NCBI RefSeq assembly: GCF_024643285.1
Contig: NZ_JAMSLW010000004.1
Span: 248,001-312,000 of the forward strand
Direction: 5' to 3'
Length of the DNA stretch: 64,000 nucleotides
Origin: Parapedobacter lycopersici
GTDB lineage: Bacteria; Bacteroidota; Bacteroidia; Sphingobacteriales; Sphingobacteriaceae
Numbering within the stretch: position 1 is the first letter of the stretch; each line of letters begins with the position of its first letter. Below are positions 61,885 through 64,000 of this stretch, piece after piece. The position numbers were made by a program, and so were the translations under genes. The notes under the pieces were generated by a model. The model was not told where the DNA came from. It saw nothing but the letters and a program-made list of their open reading frames with translations, and made no database searches.

Positions 61885-63102
61885 ATGGACATCAGATTAA
61901 ACACGATTGAAGAAGCAATCGAAGAAATAAAACGCGGAAAAGTAGTAATTGTCGTGGATGACGAGGACCGTGAAAACGAAGGTGATTTTATCACTGCCGC
62001 GCATAACGCCACTCCCGAGGTGGTTAATTTTATGGCTACGCACGGACGGGGGCTGGTATGTGTACCGCTGACCGAGGAACGCTGTAAAGAATTGGACCTG
62101 GATTTAATGGTGGGTCGGAATACCGCAGTTTATGAAACCAATTTTACGGTATCTGTCGATCTACAGGGTTACGGATGTACTACCGGAATATCCGCTTCGG
62201 ATCGCTCAAAGACGATCCGGGCATTAATTAATCCGGCAATCAAACCTGAAGAATTTGGTCGCCCGGGACATATTTTCCCTCTTATTGCGAAAGACGGTGG
62301 TGTACTCCGCCGCTCAGGGCATACAGAAGCGGCAATCGACCTTGCCCGTCTTGCCGGTTTTGAACCAGCTGGTGTATTGGTGGAGATACTCAAAGATGAT
62401 GGTGAAATGGCTAGGTTACCAGACCTCATGCAGGTTGCAAAGCATTTTAACCTGAAAATTATTTCGATTAAGGACCTCATTGAATACCGACTTACCAAAG
62501 ATTCACTGATTACCCGAGAGGTCTCCGTTAATCTGCCAACGACTTGGGGACAATTTAATCTGATGGCCTATACCCAGAAAAATACGGGCGAACAGCACAT
62601 TGCTATTTACAAGGGTGAATGGGAACCGGAAGAGCCTATTCTGGTTCGGGTGCATAGTTCCTGCCTTACCGGTGATATTTTCGGCTCCTGTCGGTGCGAC
62701 TGCGGGCCGCAGCTCCACCGTGCCCTGCAAATGATCGAGGCTGAGGGTAAAGGTGTGGTGGTATACATGAACCAGGAAGGCCGGGGCATCGGGCTCATTA
62801 ATAAACTCCACGCCTATAATCTACAGGAAAGTGGTCTGGACACTGTGGATGCCAATGTCCAGTTAGGTTTCAAACCCGACCATCGCGATTATGGTGTAGG
62901 TGCCCAGATTCTACGTGACCTTGGTGTTACCAAAATGCGCTTGATGAGCAATAACCCAACGAAGAGGGCGGGCCTTATTGGCTACGGATTGGAAATTATT
63001 GAGAATGTGCCAATCGAGATCGAGTCAAATCCCTATAACGAAAAATACCTTCGCGCAAAGCGAGATCGCATGGGCCACACGATTATGAAGGAAAACCTTT
63101 AG
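61885..63102 (+). CDS. ribBA: Bifunctional RibBA (DHBP synthase / GTP cyclohydrolase II)
   Basis: Riboflavin enzyme of 405 residues. Residues about 1-200 are the RibB part with [17 protein letters not shown] (the metal-binding Glu/Asp cluster) and [20 protein letters not shown]. Residues about 205-405 are the RibA part: [20 protein letters not shown] has the three zinc Cys, [15 protein letters not shown] the Arg-containing active site, and [15 protein letters not shown] the end. It supplies both precursors of riboflavin from ribulose 5-phosphate and GTP. Both active sites look complete. It has its own -7 box and no riboswitch. Confidence 0.97.
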   Translation: MDIRLNTIEEAIEEIKRGKVVIVVDDEDRENEGDFITAAHNATPEVVNFMATHGRGLVCVPLTEERCKELDLDLMVGRNTAVYETNFTVSVDLQGYGCTTGISASDRSKTIRALINPAIKPEEFGRPGHIFPLIAKDGGVLRRSGHTEAAIDLARLAGFEPAGVLVEILKDDGEMARLPDLMQVAKHFNLKIISIKDLIEYRLTKDSLITREVSVNLPTTWGQFNLMAYTQKNTGEQHIAIYKGEWEPEEPILVRVHSSCLTGDIFGSCRCDCGPQLHRALQMIEAEGKGVVVYMNQEGRGIGLINKLHAYNLQESGLDTVDANVQLGFKPDHRDYGVGAQILRDLGVTKMRLMSNNPTKRAGLIGYGLEIIENVPIEIESNPYNEKYLRAKRDRMGHTIMKENL

Positions 63103-63146
63103 GTTGTGTGTATAGAACCGGCTGATCTATGAGACGTGGGTGGTGC

Positions 63147-64000
63147 TTACGCTTCCATAATCCGTCGATACAGGAATTTTCCCAATAATCCTAAGCCGAT
63201 AAAGACTCCACCAAGGAAACCGCCAAGAATAATACCCTTGGCTTTTCCTATCTTATCATTTTTCAGTGGCAGAATTGGTTGGTCCAGCGTTTGGATAATC
63301 GGCTTTTCATTACGTAATGTGATTTTCGCCAACTCCTGATTGGCTACTAACTCCTTCAATATTTCGGTGTTGGCCTGCACATCAACCGTCCGTAGCTGGG
63401 ACGCTACACGTAAGCTCTGGAATGCACGGTTGGGATTCGGGTTCGCATCAGTGGCTGCCGCAACGCCACGAATTGCCGAATTCAGTTCCTGTCGGACCGA
63501 ATCCACCTGAAAAGTCAGCACATCAAGATTTTCCTGTGCACGTTTAGTCCGCGTCCGGATATAAAAATCAGAAGCAGTGGCAATTAGTTTCTCCACAAAG
63601 ACCTTCGAGAACTGTTCGTCTGGGCTTTCCAAACTTACCTCAATAATGTTTAATCGTTTATCCGGCTTTCTAACATTAAGGTGATCCTCGGTAATCGTTT
63701 TGTAGAACATGGCCATCAGGCTATCCTGTAGGTAAATACCGGTTGTGTCCCGGAATTGGATGTCTGCAATCCGAATGTTGCGTTTCCATTTCTTTCTTAG
63801 CCCTTTAAAATCAACATAACGGTCGACCAATCGCTCTGATTCTCCATTGATGGTTGCCATCGATAACAAGGTCTCATCGATCATGGAACGCGATTTCAGA
63901 AACTCGATGATATTGTCTTCCTGGAAAAATCCGGCCGATTGACCCATTGCTCCCAAATTGATTCCAAATTGCGCAGCAATACTTGCTGCCGCGCCCATTG
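63147..64000 (-). CDS. Wzz/chain-length-determinant-like protein, 5' end beyond window
   Basis: Membrane protein of the Wzz/GumC polysaccharide chain-length group, at least 284 residues with its start outside the window. The frame is open to the right edge, and the Met near 63998 is probably internal. The periplasmic part is helical (ERLVDRYVDFKGLRKKWKRN, VSLESPDEQFSKVFVEKLIA). A proline-rich segment QTLDQPILPLKNDKIGKAK leads to the C-terminal transmembrane helix (GIILGGFLGGVFIGLGLLG). It should work with export of LPS O-antigen or exopolysaccharide. No tyrosine kinase domain is seen. Confidence 0.88.
   Translation of the reverse strand, partial: MGAAASIAAQFGINLGAMGQSAGFFQEDNIIEFLKSRSMIDETLLSMATINGESERLVDRYVDFKGLRKKWKRNIRIADIQFRDTTGIYLQDSLMAMFYKTITEDHLNVRKPDKRLNIIEVSLESPDEQFSKVFVEKLIATASDFYIRTRTKRAQENLDVLTFQVDSVRQELNSAIRGVAAATDANPNPNRAFQSLRVASQLRTVDVQANTEILKELVANQELAKITLRNEKPIIQTLDQPILPLKNDKIGKAKGIILGGFLGGVFIGLGLLGKFLYRRIMEA

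Noticed and set aside
1-64000. CRISPR arrays, insertion sequences, prophage genes and rRNA genes
   Set aside because: No regularly spaced repeats, transposase-like or phage structural sequences, or rRNA motifs were seen on either strand.

Overview
This 64 kb window is a chromosomal segment of a Bacteroidota bacterium, most likely of the Sphingobacteriales (Pedobacter/Parapedobacter-like). The case rests on several signs: repeated promoter elements of the TAnnTTTG type (TACCTTTG, TATCTTTG, TAGCTTTG) instead of sigma70 boxes; mostly weak Shine-Dalgarno sequences; Bacteroidota-typical families (DUF6428, DUF4292, DUF3347, LytS/LytTR pairs); and an L13-S9-S2-EF-Ts ribosomal cluster. All tRNA genes lack an encoded CCA end. 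No phage, insertion sequence or CRISPR array was seen.

Layout. Positions 1-4.6 kb: a heavy-metal RND pump (5' part of the gene inside the window), a DUF3347 lipoprotein and a cysteine-rich exported protein. 4.8-5.8 kb: a VOC protein and a YdeI-family protein. 5.97-8.5 kb: an arsenic operon read leftwards (arsR, DUF6428, arsC, acr3) with two matching palindromic operator candidates. 8.7-10.3 kb: tRNA-Asn and mgtE. 10.9-13.8 kb: a large envelope protein joining an HExxH domain, a beta-propeller and a C-terminal outer-membrane-like barrel. 14-24 kb: housekeeping genes (pgk, HMG-CoA lyase, sppA, folK, purS, pssA, rho, a BadF-type kinase, a metallo-hydrolase, ybaB). 25.4-34.4 kb: two proline tRNA genes (GGG and CGG anticodons) bracket an accessory block with a TPR histidine kinase, NmrA protein, MFS transporter, GH20 hexosaminidase, lipoproteins and an AraC regulator. 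34.7-43.8 kb: an RsgA-type GTPase, an FG-GAP protein, a GH29 fucosidase, a DUF4153 membrane protein, a LytS/LytTR pair, a 58-aa membrane protein and a half-length BtuF-like protein. 43.8-48.8 kb: the thrABC operon with an upstream attenuator. 49-56 kb: cell-wall and envelope genes (NlpC/P60, phosphoribosyltransferase, LysM transglycosylase, tatA, EnvC-like factor, DUF4292, TPR). 56.5-59.3 kb: rplM-rpsI-rpsB-tsf. 59.6-64 kb: tRNA-Met and a decayed copy, START-like protein, LptF/G permease, ribBA and a Wzz-like protein cut by the right edge.

The strongest regulatory discovery is a complete threonine attenuator upstream of thrA: a consensus promoter, a 23-codon GTG-initiated leader peptide with seven Thr and three Ile codons, an antiterminator segment made by the last sense codons of the leader, and a rho-independent terminator 50 bases before thrA. 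Other points worth checking are the twin ArsR operator sites, the protease-propeller-barrel fusion, two neighbouring genes whose promoter boxes imply leaderless or nearly leaderless mRNAs, a tRNA-Met gene and its pseudogene that share the same anticodon-stem mismatch, and long perfect hairpins that begin at the 3' end of both proline tRNAs.
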